Shown here: piece by piece, positions 12,776-26,100 of the stretch
Layout: every line of letters starts with the position of its first letter
Numbering within the stretch: the first letter of the stretch is position 1
Source of the DNA: Lucifuga dentata
Taxonomy: Eukaryota; Chordata; Actinopteri; Ophidiiformes; Bythitidae
Direction: 5' to 3'
Assembly: GCA_014773175.1 (NCBI GenBank)
Contig: VXCM01003375.1
Location: 45,189-109,188, forward strand
DNA length: 64,000 nucleotides
Position numbers and translations under genes: made by a program
Notes under the pieces: generated by a model
The model's database searches: none
What the model saw: only the letters and a program-made list of their open reading frames with translations
Told to the model about the DNA's origin: nothing

Positions 12776-15729
12776 TGCAACAAAAGCAGCAAAGACACTT
12801 TCTTTTGCTTTCCAGACCCACCTAAGCGGTGACTTTAGCAGCCCAGCATCAGTTGTTAAGAGTAGCAGTGCACTCAAATTAACTCAGCTGCGGCTGTGCT
12901 TATTTACATAATCAGTGTTAGTAAATACCCTGCTAAACGGAAGACATACGTAAGACAAATGGAAAATTTTGCAGTCCTGATAATAATTTGTGGGAGGCTT
13001 AGCAAATCACCTCCTAAAGCATCACCTCATACTCCTTTATATATCACAGTGAGGCTCTTTATTACTTTACGATTGAGTCATTAGCTGTCAGAGAGTGGGT
13101 GATTGTCGCTGTAGGCCAAATTAAGTGGATTATATTCATTGAGAATTTCTATTTTCACATGGCAGACAGAACTGATGCTCTATCCCAAATACATTATCAG
13201 AGGATCAAAGGAAAAATTAGTCAATCTGCCTCAGTCAACAAACAGCTGCCTACTTCTGTTGACTTTGATCCAACTGATGTTCTTACCTGGAACTCAAACC
13301 CCTCAGGGTTTAGTAGCCATCAGGCTAGTTCCATGTCCTCCAATCTTGACCAAGGAACACTTCAGGCTGCATCTGGCTCTCACTGATGTGTTCTGCTCCC
13401 TTAAGTATTTAAACTCTTAGGGTAAACACACCAGGGTTAGATTGTGTGCTAGAGAATTTAAAATGGCTATGCTTCTACTTCTCTCTGAGTTGTCAGTATT
13501 CCTCAGGGGAAATACTTTGTTTTTGTTCCACTGAAGGTTTTCCTCACAGTTTGTAAAATAGCACTGTGGGATACTCAATGAATACAATTCTTAAATTCAA
13601 TTTCATTTCAGGTTGGAATCAACGTAATTGGCTATCTGTTAGGACAGATGAGAATAAGCCACAGCTTGGTTCCATTCCATGGCGTTAATGTTATTCACAT
13701 GGTCCAAACACATGGTATCCTCCACCTGCAACATGCCTGGTTCTTAGTTCTTAGACAGCATGCTACAGGTGAGATGACTTCCTGTATAGATCGTGGAGCT
13801 CCATCCACACAGGAAATTAGGTAGAGACAAGGGGGTGAATGGAGGGAATTTTCTACAACAAACCCCTCAAATATGTGAAAAATATTTGAAAGAAAGGAAA
13901 ATCTTTATTAGGTGGTACCAAGGGATCCTGCATCATCTTCCTGAATTCCAGACAGATCAATCGACTGACAGGACCCACACATGTTTTCCCTTTTTATTGT
14001 TATTTCTGCCATTCTGATTTGCCCATCTGGGCTTGGGAGAAGTGTTGTGTGAAACAGAATCATTTGGGTCCTGTAATCTTGGTGCATTAATCCTGCAGAG
14101 AAATTGAGAGGTGTGAAGATGTACTCCATTCATATTCATTGTTATTTTCTGTCTGTGAAGACAAGGTAATGCAGATCAATTTGCACATGCAGGTTCTGGA
14201 TAAATCGATGAATAAAGAATTGAAGAAGTAGTAAGAGGAGGAAGCAGAGGCAAAGAAAGAAGAAGGAAGGAGCAGAAGAAGAAGAAGAAGAAGAAGAAGT
14301 AGTACTTGGAAAATCTTACCAAATGACCCTTCAAATCTTCATTTACCATCTTGATTTTGAAACCTGTTTTCTCTGTCATTCTCTGCAGCCTCATCAACCT
14401 TCATTCAATCTTTATCCACCCTGTGTGCCTCTCCTTCTGCCTTCATACTTCTCACCTTCCCAAATTCTCTGCTCCCCCTTTGGCTACTTTCTTTGCTCAA
14501 GAGATGTGGCAAACATCATTAACGGAGATGAATCATTAACTGTAATTAAAGAGGGCAGGTCATGCACTCAAGCATTCTTAACAACAGTGCAGAAGGACAC
14601 AGACAAAACACCAGTTTGAGGTCATTCATCTCTGGCAGACACGCACACACATGGGCACGTACACTCACACATACACACTTCCCACTTTTTTGCAGACTGT
14701 TTGTCATGCTAGCCTCATGGCTCTATATGGTGAAGATACCATTAACTGAGGAACTTGTGGCCAAATTGACAGGAGATGAAAGACACACAGAACAAACAAT
14801 TGGACTTGGACTTGAGGAAGGCTTAGAATGTCCACAGGGAGCAGGAGTGATTATTTGGTATTGATTGGGTGAACAGACTGAGTGACTGCCTGTCTCACAC
14901 ACATACAGTCAACAGGCATGTGTGCAAGAATGCTTTTATCAACACAAGAACACAAAGAGATGCAGGATAAAAAAAGAAAAGAAGCGAACCATGTAATTGT
15001 GCATGTGCACCATGTCCATGTCAGTATGTGCAACACAAACAAGCACACAATAAAATATATTTTACACACACAGGACACACACATTCGCAATCCCACTGAT
15101 TTAGTTCAGCTCAGCTCAGACAAGTCTCTTATTGATTACTACTGACCTGACACCTTCCTCTGAGCTAAGTGCCAAGAGATGAGAGAGGCTGGAGGAAGTG
15201 GAAGAGGTGAAATGGTGAACTGGGCACTTCAGGAATGGAGTGTCAACATGGGTGATGGATAAAGGGGGAGAGACAGATACCAATTTAGAGGAATGGGGGC
15301 AAGGGGCAATAAATTGAGTGGGGAGTGTAAAATTAAGGTAACTTGATAGTTTGAGAGCGTCAGGACAGGGGAGAGTGATGGAGAAAGCAATGGGGAGGTC
15401 TGATGGCACAGTGTGATAGCTGGGTCATATGTGGTTTCTGTCAGTAACTGCACTGTGTATTGAACAAGAGCTGTCAGGCAGCTATTAGCTTCTCTAAGCA
15501 GCTGGACTGGACAAGTGGAACATTACTACAGGAAACACAGATGTGAGTGAAATTTAGAAAGAGAGAGAAGAAAAGGGATAATTCAGAGGATGTGAGTTGA
15601 GTATCTATAATTTTACTAATGTGCATCTTGAAATGCAACATATAAAGTTCTACTTTATTTGCCCCAACAGGTCTATCTGTAAAGATTGCTGAAACAGTTA
15701 TTTAGTGAAAGAGAGAGAAAGAGAGAGAG

Positions 15730-15862
15730 AGAGAGGAGAGCGCTTTCTCTCTGTCTATCTTTCTGCCCCCCCAACACTACCTCACCTCTCCCCTGNAGAG
15801 AGGAGAGCGCTTTCTCTCTGTCTATCTTTCTGCCCCCCCAACACTACCTCACCTCTCCCCTG
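15730..15862. repeat. 66-bp exact duplicate around a single N
   Basis: 15730-15795 and 15797-15862 are identical, separated only by N at 15796. This is most likely two overlapping contig ends that were abutted, not a biological duplication. Confidence 0.9.
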
Positions 15863-18623
15863 CTCCAATAATTGAATTGGCTGTACCTGATTTTATCAGG
15901 TTTTACTGCTTTAATCTGCAGTACATGCAGCCCATCGTTACTATGTTTTTGGCATCAGGAAATAAGTGTGATGAAATTAAAAACAAGCTGTGAACTTGTG
16001 AGCAGTGTTCTCATGGACAAGCACGTGTGTGTGTGTGCACATGCGCGCACCCTTGTGCTCTAAATGGGCAGCGAAAAATGAAACAGATGCAGTGATCAAG
16101 GAATTTCCTTTGTAAATTTGGAGAAGTTTCACAAATTAGAAAATTGCTATGGGATATGTGGAAGCTTCTGCCATCCAATCAGATTCATCTTGTCACAGCT
16201 GATGACAATGATCTACAGCACATCTGTACAAAGTGTTTTAATGCTTTATTTCCCACAGGTTTGATGTTGGCACCTTCCTCACCATGCATCAGGAGAGATT
16301 AGTGTAAAGATGGGGATAGAAATCTTAATTACCTCAATCGTCACGCAATCACCACCAATGTGTGTGTATGCCGACATACATCTCCTGATACTCATTTTAG
16401 TACCAGACTGAAGAAATTAGGTGCACACCTGCTAATAGCAGTTAAATAACAATACCAAACATTTGCTGGTTAGAACCTCACAAGCATGAGGATGTGGTTG
16501 CTTTTCTCTACTTTCTGTAATTGTAAATAATATACTCTGGGTTTTTAAAGGGAAAATATTGTGTTTTTTGTTATTCTTCCTCCTTTTTATAAAGTAATAC
16601 ACAGTAGTAGGGAGTATATAATTAACATAGCCAAAGTTGCCAAAGAAATGCCTCTAGTTTGACAAAACCATTTGTTTTTGATTAAATTCTTTACTAATGG
16701 AACATGTCAATATGCAACACATTTGGATTTAACTGATTAGAGACACCAATAAAATAAGAGGCTAGCAAGCAAGTTGTTTGGCCAGCATCCATGTTATACA
16801 ATCTATGGGTGTTACCAGTTTTGGACTGACACAGAAAGCCAATCAGAAGAGAGTAGGCTTTTCAGGATGGAGCCCTTAAAGACACAGTACCTAAAACAAC
16901 CTTTTTCATTCAGTGTGCACAGCAGTGCTGAAGCAAGGGAGAGTAAAAGTTGATTAATGTATTTTTGCATATTAAAGCATTGCAAAGGTTACAAAATAAA
17001 CCCCTAGATGAAAACAAGAACATGGAAATTTGTTGTGCAGATGTGCAGTCATGTTGTCCATACCTGCATGAATCTTGACTATAAAATTGTGGACAAGAAC
17101 CCTGGGTTTTTTAATATCTCAGTCTGTGTAAAATGACGCACAAGCCATAGTGTTTTCCACTGGGGCAGCTGTATAAGAAACACTGGGGATGAAGAAGCTG
17201 AAAAAGGATTTTTATCACCCTGTTGGAACAAGTATACTCTATCACAAATCAGGCTGCACTCATTAGATTTATTCTCTTCTCTGACCTCCTCAAGTGCAGT
17301 TTGCACTTTGAAACATCCATTGCCCTCCTTGCAAATCTCCTTCTGCCTTCAATCATTCTTTCTCTCCCACACTCCATCCCTTTGCTGGTTCAACTCTGTC
17401 TCTCTCTGTTCTGTCCTCACCCTAAGAGAGACACCTTGTTTTTCTCGCCCCTTCCTTCAACCTACGTCTCACTGTTCTTCTTCATCCCTCCTTCCATCAT
17501 CACCTCAACTCACGTCAACCATTGTCAAATTATCTTCTTGACTTGGCCTTTTGTCTTTTGCCTTTCACTTTGTCCTGACTCAGTCTCATTCTTCCACTGC
17601 CCAAGCAATGTACAAATGGACAGAAGAATAAATAAATAAATGATAAACTGAATAGATGGATACTGGAATGAATTATCAGGGAAGAAACAAGACCACAATA
17701 TTCTTGCAGGCACAGAAGGCAGACTGCTATCATGTTTGCAATTTTCCTACATATTTAATCATGCATTTAATTTTAATGGTTGAATTTACCAATACAAATA
17801 TGAAGGTGATGGTGTAGTTAATGAGAAAGTTGTGACTGCAACTCTAACAGAAGGAACTAGTCTCTGCAATACTGAAATCACTACGCTGGATTACTTTGGC
17901 ATTATCTTCTTTAAAGGCTGAAACACATTAGGGTGTGCTGAGCAATACCACTTATTATGTATGTAATAACTGCATGTTGGGTAGCTATATATGTTGCCAT
18001 TTTGTAATAAATTTCCCATTAGTAAGAAGCTTACTGAGCTATTTTGACCAAAAAAAAAAAAACAAAAACAAAAAAATCCCCCAAAAAACAAACAAAAAAA
18101 ACAAACAAACAAAAAAACAAACACCACACTTTCTACTGCTATTGTTGAGATAAATAGGTAATCGATCACAAATTAAAGCATGTGCAGGCGTTAAGCTTTA
18201 AGTGGGGAATCAGACCTTGTATGTGAGACTTAAAGAGTCTCCAGAGGGGGTTTAGAAAGTCCTAGTAATTGCTTGATAATACTAATACAAAGCTCATAGA
18301 AAGAGACACACTCAACCAGCAGGAGCTCATGTTTAAAGCTTCAAAGAGCTTCAAACACTTTTCCCATCTCTTTTCCAGTGTAACCATGCCTGTGTGCATT
18401 TGTGCAATGTATGTGTTTGTATGTGTGTGAGCCCACACACACAAGAGTGTCTGTGAGGTGATTTAACAGCAGTTCTGCAGCCATCCACACTAGAGTTTCC
18501 CTGAGGGGGCAGATAGAGAGACAAAAATCAAAGGGCCTAGCGAGAGAGAAGTGGAGCTACTCTTAACCCACTAACAATGAATTATGCATGTTGATCGATT
18601 GCACACAAACAGCAAAAAGTTTC

Positions 18624-18684
18624 CAACCCTCCAGAAAAAGATGGATTTTACCTCACAAAATGAAGGGGAGGAAAGGTGAGAAGA
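18624..18684 (+). repeat. 61-bp dispersed direct repeat, copy 1
   Basis: It begins CAACCCTCCAGAAAAAGATG and ends GAAAGGTGAGAAGA. It is identical to 19606-19666 except one base (G at 18666 against A at 19648), and no flanking similarity is visible. Confidence 0.9.
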
Positions 18685-19605
18685 AGAGGGACTACCACAT
18701 AGAGTTGGCTTACGGTTATTTTAGATACTTTTTGGAGAAACTGAGCCAGAAGAGATGAGATTGCTTGGTTATGATGGCTATTTCTGTGTAATTATTGCAT
18801 CAGTAATCCTATATTGCGTAATCTTGTGAATGAAAATAAATCACATCTCTACTCAGTACGCTGTCCAGGACATTCACTATCACTGTTGCTGCTGGCAGCT
18901 GGATTTAATATATTTTTCACTAGAGCTTGTTGAGCTTGGAGGCCATGGCAAGGTTCCTAACAGCAAACACTAACATCAGTTGATTCTTTGATGGGATGTC
19001 AAGAATGCAACAAAGTTCTGTGTTCTATTTTCCTCTGTCTTGTTTGTTTGCAGCTGTTAGCTGCTAGCTTTATTACATTTTTGGGCTGGGTTGTAGGTAG
19101 GCAGCATACATTGCCTTGTCAAGAAACAGTTAAAAAAAATGGTTGTGAAGGAGAGTACAGGAGGGAGTCCCCTGAGACACAGAGGTTAACCCTTGAGGAG
19201 GTGTCTGTTTTAAGCCATGACACTAGTTAAATCTGGTGCTGTGTTTGACAAACTAGCCTCTTTGAACTGTGGGTATTTGGACACATCTCATGTCAAGTGC
19301 CCTTGCTATCACTTCAGGCACCTTTATCCTACCTTGCCTTGCACGTTTTTGTTGAGCTGCATCTGGAGGTGAGGATGGAAATAAAAATAAATAAATAAAT
19401 ATATAAAAAATTCAACCACATAATTATGCTGGCTTGGATTCTGTAATGCAAACCTGGCCATTAAGACAACATTAGATCAAGCTGACTAGCGAGTTAGAAT
19501 GGAACCCATATGCTAATTGCTAAACTTGATGCTATGGAATAGGTGATTCAATTAATCAGTCTTACTTTGAATTGCAAATCAGAATTTGTAAAATGGTTCA
19601 ATGTG

Positions 19606-19666
19606 CAACCCTCCAGAAAAAGATGGATTTTACCTCACAAAATGAAGAGGAGGAAAGGTGAGAAGA
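19606..19666 (+). repeat. 61-bp dispersed direct repeat, copy 2
   Basis: The second copy of the 18624-18684 sequence, 982 bp further on. The flanks differ, so it is not a longer segmental duplication. Confidence 0.9.
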
Positions 19667-19865
19667 TGCAATTTATAAGAGAATCAGCGAGAGGGAAATG
19701 AAACAATAACATACTGTATTTTCAATGGTCAGAAAACAATAACATGATTTCAACAGTCAGAAGCATTCATTTACAGTGACTGCCTCTTTTAATCAGCATA
19801 ACCATTAATTATGATTTAATGGCGAAACTGGCCTGTTCCATAACAGCAAGAATTTGATTTTTAAC

Positions 19866-20100
19866 ATTAGGGCTGGAACTAATCATTATTTTCATATAAA
19901 AAATCATTTTTTTCTGATCAATTAATCATTTAGTCTGTCAAAACATTGTAAAACATGCCTGTCAAGAGTACGCAGAACCCAAGCAGATGATTTTATTTTG
20001 CTAGTTTTGTCAAAATAACAGAGAAGCACAGATAAGCAGCAAATCCTGACATTTGAGAAGTTAATGCCAGAAAAGGATTGGGATTTTTTTTTGATACATG
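19866..20100 (+). mobile_element. degraded DNA-transposon-like repeat (AGGGCTGGAACTAA end)
   Basis: It begins TTAGGGCTGGAACTAATCAT and has TCAATTAATCATTTAGTCTG, CAGCAAATCCTGACATTTGA and GAAGTTAATGCCAG in the order of a common fish dispersed element. No transposase coding is seen. A possible partial copy in the other orientation lies near 55745-55880. Confidence 0.45.
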
Positions 20101-21878
20101 AGCAAAACAAAAGCACTGGTTTATATAGGTTAATATTTGTATAATGTACATCTGAAAGTAAACACCACAACAACAACTTGTCTTGAGAACAGACAGGACT
20201 GCAGTGACAGCTACTGCACTGGCCCATATAATTGCCTTCATCATGTTATCTATAACCAGGCTTTGCTTACACTGTATCCTACTTATGCAAGAAAATGCAA
20301 GCAAACACTCATGCATGCATACATGCAAATATTATACACATGAAGATACAGACACACTTGAAAGGCTAATCCCTGAATGTAAACTCGTTGCTCCAGACTA
20401 TAAGCCTGAGAGAAAACAACAACCAATGCCAGTGAATGTAATGACGAGACAAATGAAGTGCACAGCTGACGGAAATTATCTTGTCAACCTGCATTTAAAT
20501 GATTAAAAGAAGTCAGTTATGTTTCCATGCACAGTAATATTTCAAAAACATTTGGGATATTCAATTACTTTCAATTATGAGATGCCAAATGTAAACGCAT
20601 ACACTCTTTCAATAAATCTGAACAGCAGTTGGTATTATCTAATATTATGCATAAAGGTGTTATTTAATAGCTTTCCATACTTGATTATCTGTGAAGCTCA
20701 GTGTAGTTTTGTAGCATTTCCACTGCTTAGTGAATCCTACCCAAACCATTTTGATCCGCACCAAACCAGATACATCCATGCTCTGTTGCTTGTTGTGATG
20801 ACTCATGTGAGCCACTCGGTGTACTGCTACAGCAATGCCCAGCTCAATGCAGGGCACTAGACTCTTTGACCCTAATGCAAAGCAATGCCAGAATTTTAAT
20901 GAGTTAGCTCCAAGCGTAATGGAGAAGGAAGCATGGCTTGGCACAACTTGGCGCTGTAGTGGAAACCACCTATTACAGATGGCTGCATGCAGCTAAATCA
21001 CTGGTGGGAGAGCACGGTACTTCTATTTCAGGGTGCATAATGACTTGGTGATATAGTTTTTGAGAGTCAAATATGCATGTAAACTTCCATGACATACTGT
21101 AGAACACTATCTAGAACACATGTATGCAGCCAACGCCAATCTGACTCTCACCTCAGAGATGTGGTGACCTTCTGGGGCAAACAACAGAGGTTTAAAGGTC
21201 AATAATTGCTTAGAGAGCAGCACATTGTATGTGTTATACCCTCCAGTGCTACACTGTAAAGGTACTGTCCCTTTGTCCTAAATGGCCTCACGCTAATGGC
21301 TGTCTCAAGAGTGACGTGAAGCCACCATTAGGCTACCATTGAAGGGACATGGTAATAGGACCACCATTATCGCTTGAGAGGTGTTAGCCAGATCCGAGAG
21401 TGAGAAAGAGGCTGGAAGCTGTCAAAGTGTGAGAGGGAAGGAGGGAGGAGCTGAATATGCAGCATACATACCAATTGACAGGTTCGCTGTTACAGGTTAT
21501 GTGAAAGAATCCCTTCTGGATTCTTTATTTTGACTGAGCTCCAATTGTCTATAGAAAGCTTGACGAGACTATCTTGTGACATTCACAGCAATATAAAAAC
21601 AATAAACTTAAGTGAGGAAAAAGAAAAAAAATGGAAAAGAAAGAAAGATGTTTCCCTTGAGAAGGCCAGCAGTCCTGTAATGTATTTGTGTGTTTTTCAG
21701 TCAGTACAACAGACACACTGCTGCTGTCAGTGTCCTCCCCACTGTCGCTGAGTGACATTGTGAAGAGGAGAGAACAGCCCAAGAAGCAAAATAGATAAAG
21801 TTTAATGAGAGGGAGCAGAAAGGCTGGCAGGCTCACCAGGCAGCTGAGGGAAGAACGTTGAGCAATCATTCATACACA

Positions 21879-21879
<1 letters not shown>

Positions 21880-21929
<50 letters not shown>

Positions 21930-21934
21930 ACACA
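21880..21934. repeat. (AC)n microsatellite
   Basis: A run of about 27 AC units with one T interruption. Confidence 0.95.
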
Positions 21935-22084
21935 GTGATGTTTATATAAACTTCAACATTCAATTGTGGCTTCCACTGAGTAATAATGAGTGCTTTTGAA
22001 TGCCAAGCAGTGACAACCAAATCTTGCAAATAAAATCTGATGTTTAAATAAACTCTGGATTAAAACAGAAGGGAATCATGAGCA

Positions 22085-22530
22085 TGCATACCTCCACCAA
22101 GGCTGAACTAGCCTGGATAAAATTTGTCTTGTTCTAATATTTTCCCACACTTCACTGGGAAGATTCATTCCCTGCACTTGACTAACAGACAGAAAGGGCC
22201 AGGGCTGGCATCAGGTTCAAACTCACCACCATTTTGTTGTAGGGGCAAGAATAGTCTGTCATAGGAAAAATATGCTTGATTTTTTTTTTCCATTGATATT
22301 GGATTATACATTTCAAGAAATACCAAAAAAATCTCTCAATGTTAACGAAACAAAAACTTCAGATTAGCAAAACATTTGATGGGTTATTCATTAGGTCATG
22401 CCCCACACATTCTCCAAATTTTGTCAAAACTGGTCCGAACTTTTTGAGTAATCCTGCTAAAAACCAACCACCAATCAACCAACCAACCATCACAAGCAAA
22501 AATATAACCTCCTCGGTAAAGAATTGAACT
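22085..22530. mobile_element. MITE-like nonautonomous element, degraded
   Basis: The left end reads ATACCTCCACCAAGGCTGAA and the right end ATAACCTCCTCGGTAAAG, roughly complementary ends. The interior has TGTCTTGTTCTAATATT, TTTTGTCAAAACTGGTCCGA and AGTAATCCTGCTAAAAACCA. The last two pieces match 1630-1710, and the left 50 bp match 56242-56291. The bounds are approximate. Confidence 0.4.
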
Positions 22531-22820
22531 GCATGTAGATATAGCATGTACATGAGCTTTTACAAGTTTTGCAAAGAAATTACACAGGGTTATGAAAATA
22601 GCAGGGAGGACAAAATGGGCTCTAAACTGAAGTGCAAAACAGGAAAATTGAAAAATAAAAATAAAAAAAATCTAATTTACAGCAACTAAAGAACCAGCAA
22701 TGAATAAGAGACAGGGAATAAGAGTGCCAAATTCCTGATGTTACGACTACTCGATCTAAATCTTCTATATATATATTCTTTTCTGTCATATCCTGCACAG
22801 ATAGACACAGACTTTCCCAT

Positions 22821-22827
22821 CTCTCTC

Positions 22828-22865
<38 letters not shown>
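22821..22865. repeat. (CT)n microsatellite next to the LINE 5' end
   Basis: A CT run with one CCC interruption, ending about 50 bp before the LINE frame opens. Confidence 0.94.
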
Positions 22866-22869
<4 letters not shown>

Positions 22870-22918
22870 TATCTATTTCCATTACCGTCCTACCTCCTCT
22901 TCAATTTCCCTGGAGTAG

Positions 22919-24385
22919 GACTATGATCATTTTGGCAGGTTTGAGGTACTGAACTCAACTACAGTGAGGAAATCTGAGCCTCATCCAGGAGAACAGTTAC
23001 TGTCTTTTGAAACTGCTGATGTCCGCAGGACCCTGAAGAACATCAACATACGGAAGGCAGCTGGGCCGGATGAGATACCTGGGCGCGTGCTCAGGGAATG
23101 CGCTGACCAGCTGGCCTCGGTCCTGACGGACATTTTCAACACCTCCCTGAACCAGGCCATTGTTCCATCATGTTTCAAGACAGCCACCATCATACCAGTG
23201 CCCAAGAAGTCCACAATAACCTGCCTGAATGACTACCGCCCCGTTGCACTTACTCCGATAATGATGAAGTGCTTTGAGAGGCTCATAAAGCAGCATATGG
23301 TCTCCAAACTACCCTCTGGTTTTGACCCGTGTCAGTTTGCTTATCGCCCGAACCGCTCCACAGAGGACGCCATTTCCTCTGCACTCCATCTGAGTCTTCA
23401 ACACTTGGAGGAGAGGAACACCTTCGTGCGGATGCTGTTTGTTGATTTCAGTTCAGCTTTCAACACGATAATCCCCCAGCATCTGGTAAGCAAACTGGCA
23501 CCCCTCGGCTTCAGCACCACACTGTGTAACTGGATCCTGGATTTTCTTTCTGAAAGGCCCCAGTTTGTACGTGTGGGGAAGAACACCTCCTCAGTCATCA
23601 CCCTGAGCACCGGCTCCCCTCAGGGTTGCGTCCTGAGTCCGCTGCTCTTCACTCTTATGACCCATGACTGTGTCGCCAGGTCCACTTCCAATCATATCAT
23701 CAAATATGCTGATGATACGACAGTAGTGGGCCTCATCCGGAACGACGACGACCGGGCCTACAGAGAGGAAGTGGAGCAGCTGGTGAACTGGTGCAGCAGA
23801 AACAACCTTCTCCTGAATGTTGACAAAACAAAGGAGATCATCGTCGACTTCAGAAAGAAGCAGCCCAGTCACACTCCGCTGCATATCAACAACTCAGCAG
23901 TGGAGGTGGTGGAGAGCACGAAGTTCTTGGGAGTGCACATAACAGACACCTTAACTTGGACAAAAAACACGGGATCTCTGGTTAAGAAAGCACAGCAGCG
24001 TTTGCACTTCCTCCGCAGGATGAGAAGATCACACCTCCCCCCTCCCATCCTCACCACCTTTTATAGGAGCACTATTGAGTCTATAATGACCAACTGCATC
24101 TCTGTGTGGTGTGGCAGCTGCACAGCTGCGGACTGGAAGTGCCTTCAGAGAGTGGTGAGAACGGCGGAGAAAATTATTGGGATTTCTCTTCCCTCCATCC
24201 TGGACATCGGACGCAAACGCTGTCTGACAAGAGCCAATAACATCATCAGAGACTCCACACATCCACACCATGGACTGTTCTCACTGCTCAACTCTGGCAG
24301 GAGGTTTCGCAGTGTGAGGAGCAGAACAGCCAGATTCTGCAACAGTTTTATCCCCCAGGCCATAAGACTACTGAACTCTCAGTAA
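22919..24385 (+). CDS. LINE reverse transcriptase ORF (5'-truncated)
   Basis: About 488 residues of open frame encode the reverse transcriptase of the L2/CR1-like LINE. Visible motifs in order: the entry motif [39 protein letters not shown], the palm motif [12 protein letters not shown] with a catalytic Asp, [15 protein letters not shown], the catalytic [11 protein letters not shown], and KFLGVHI. A C-terminal region with [13 protein letters not shown] and [13 protein letters not shown] follows. All catalytic residues are present and there is no internal stop or frameshift. The apurinic-type endonuclease domain expected upstream is missing, and no promoter or own start codon is evident (the first in-frame ATG is internal). 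It is a dead-on-arrival insertion, not a host gene. The clade name is inferred from motif style. Confidence 0.85.
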   Translation, partial: DYDHFGRFEVLNSTTVRKSEPHPGEQLLSFETADVRRTLKNINIRKAAGPDEIPGRVLRECADQLASVLTDIFNTSLNQAIVPSCFKTATIIPVPKKSTITCLNDYRPVALTPIMMKCFERLIKQHMVSKLPSGFDPCQFAYRPNRSTEDAISSALHLSLQHLEERNTFVRMLFVDFSSAFNTIIPQHLVSKLAPLGFSTTLCNWILDFLSERPQFVRVGKNTSSVITLSTGSPQGCVLSPLLFTLMTHDCVARSTSNHIIKYADDTTVVGLIRNDDDRAYREEVEQLVNWCSRNNLLLNVDKTKEIIVDFRKKQPSHTPLHINNSAVEVVESTKFLGVHITDTLTWTKNTGSLVKKAQQRLHFLRRMRRSHLPPPILTTFYRSTIESIMTNCISVWCGSCTAADWKCLQRVVRTAEKIIGISLPSILDIGRKRCLTRANNIIRDSTHPHHGLFSLLNSGRRFRSVRSRTARFCNSFIPQAIRLLNSQ

Positions 24386-24611
24386 AAGAAAGCCAAACAC
24401 CCACATAGACAATGAAATGCACAAAAACCGCTGCTAGAACTATTTATTGATTTTAAAATTTTACATATATTATTGTAGATTTGTTAGTGTATGCACACAA
24501 GCACTTTTTATGTTTTGACAAATTGTATTTTTTAACTGCTATTTGAGTCAATGCAATGAAATTTCGTTCTAGTGCACTGTTTTTTACATGTGTCCTTGAA
24601 TGACAATAAAG

Positions 24612-24651
<40 letters not shown>

Positions 24652-24655
24652 GAGT
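22919..24655 (+). mobile_element. 5'-truncated L2/CR1-like LINE with open RT frame
   Basis: This non-LTR retrotransposon copy lies within slc66a2 intron 3, antisense to the gene. It lacks the 5' part (no endonuclease domain). The reverse transcriptase frame opens right after a TAG at 22916-22918 and stays open to TAA at 24385. The 3' UTR follows, then AATAAA at 24605-24610 and a (TATC)n tail at 24613-24651, the microsatellite-like tail typical of the L2/CR1 group. A single long open frame shows it is much younger than the other LINE remnants in the window. Confidence 0.85.
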
Positions 24656-24753
24656 GTGAATGTGTATGCATACTGGCATTCATATAAAGTGCACGGCTGC
24701 TTCTTGATTACAGCCTCGGTGGTGACTTGGTCAAAATATATCTACAGTACATT

Positions 24754-24755
<2 letters not shown>

Positions 24756-24790
<35 letters not shown>
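24756..24790. repeat. (GT)n microsatellite
   Basis: An uninterrupted GT run about 100 bp beyond the LINE tail. Confidence 0.95.
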
Positions 24791-24791
<1 letters not shown>

Positions 24792-26100
24792 CTTTCTTAC
24801 TCTCCTGTTTTTCCACAACATGAAAATAATCATTTGGGTGACTTGGAGAAGGTGAGCAGTCCTTGATGAAACAGATCCATATACCTCACACCTCAGTAAT
24901 AGGACTCGGGGGAAACTGTACAACAACAAGTAACTCTTTCACATGGGACATCATGAAAGGAAGGACTGCGTCATCATATCTGGAAGTAGCTTATTTAAGC
25001 CTAAATGAACAAATGGGACAACACATCAAAACAAACGAGAAGAATACATACACAACTGCTGAACAGAGTGTTTCAAGTAGCAGAGCCAGCCATCCAATTA
25101 GGCCGTTGTACGGATTAACACCAAGGTTAGAAATCCTTCATGTTGAATCATGTGTAATAACATATTTGCATTGTTTCTAGAGGAGATGATGTTTTCATTA
25201 TTATAATGCAGGGCAAAAGTATCTGTAAGATCTTTAAATGACCAGGGAGCTTTTAGGATCAGTCTAATAATGTATCATAAATACCTTGTCAGTCTTCAGT
25301 CTTTGGTCCAAATTTCAGCATATATTTAGTCCTGGTGACTGATATATTATTCTGATGTTATATAAGTATTATGTTAGGAGCAGAATATGTTCTGAGCTGA
25401 ATGGGAGAATGCTCACATGCTAACAGGACAGATGTTTGCCCTCTAGTTACTTTGTGTGAAATGGGGCATATATAACAAGAAAGAATGTTGTCATTTGAAC
25501 ATTAAATCACCTATTACATCACCAACATGTACACTACTACTCTTTTACTCCAAAAGTTCCAAAGCATGTCTGGGCATTACACAGTGTGTTTATGAATAAA
25601 TGCTAATTTGATAACAGGGAAACAACTGCAGATCTCATAAAGATCTTTTACCTGCATGTGCTTCTGTATAAGTGACAGTTGACAGTTAACACAGAAAACA
25701 TGGTGAGAATATGGTATGTATACACTAAAGACTGCAATGTGACAGAATCAATAAATAAATAAATAATATCATAAATAAAATCTGTTCTCTGTGGGCAATT
25801 TATGAGCAATTTATTTCAATTTTGCTGGCCCAAATTTTCAGCCAAGGGTGCAGATAAACATGGGGACTAAAAGGAGGTGCTGCACATGCAAACTATTTTT
25901 TGGACAGTTAATATATCAAGATACTTAGGGCAGGATTTATAAAGTTTAGAGCCAAAGCTTATGTATTAATAGGGGTAAACTGTGACACAGGGTTTATCCA
26001 GACTTGGACTGTGAATGTTATTTGTAACCTCAAATTATAATAGCTAATACCCTCTGATTATAACTGATAGTTACATGGTCAACCTCAGATCATGCTGTAC

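Larger units (their letters stand above)
10095..26100 (-). other. slc66a2 intron 3 (about 16 kb)
   Basis: The donor is GTACAG at 26100 and the acceptor TTTCAG at 10095. It holds the open-frame LINE, the CpG-rich segment at 12.4-12.8 kb, the 61-bp repeat pair, the 22.1 kb MITE-like element and simple repeats such as GAA near 14277-14300 and A-rich 18050-18121. The remainder shows nothing I can assign. Confidence 0.85.

Noticed and set aside
15730..15862. Repeat pairs around Ns as CRISPR or satellite arrays
   Set aside because: Only two copies, no spacer except one N, eukaryotic context; assembly artefact is the simpler reading.
22981..24363. Several antisense frames inside the LINE
   Set aside because: Mirror frames of the RT coding sequence with no protein features.
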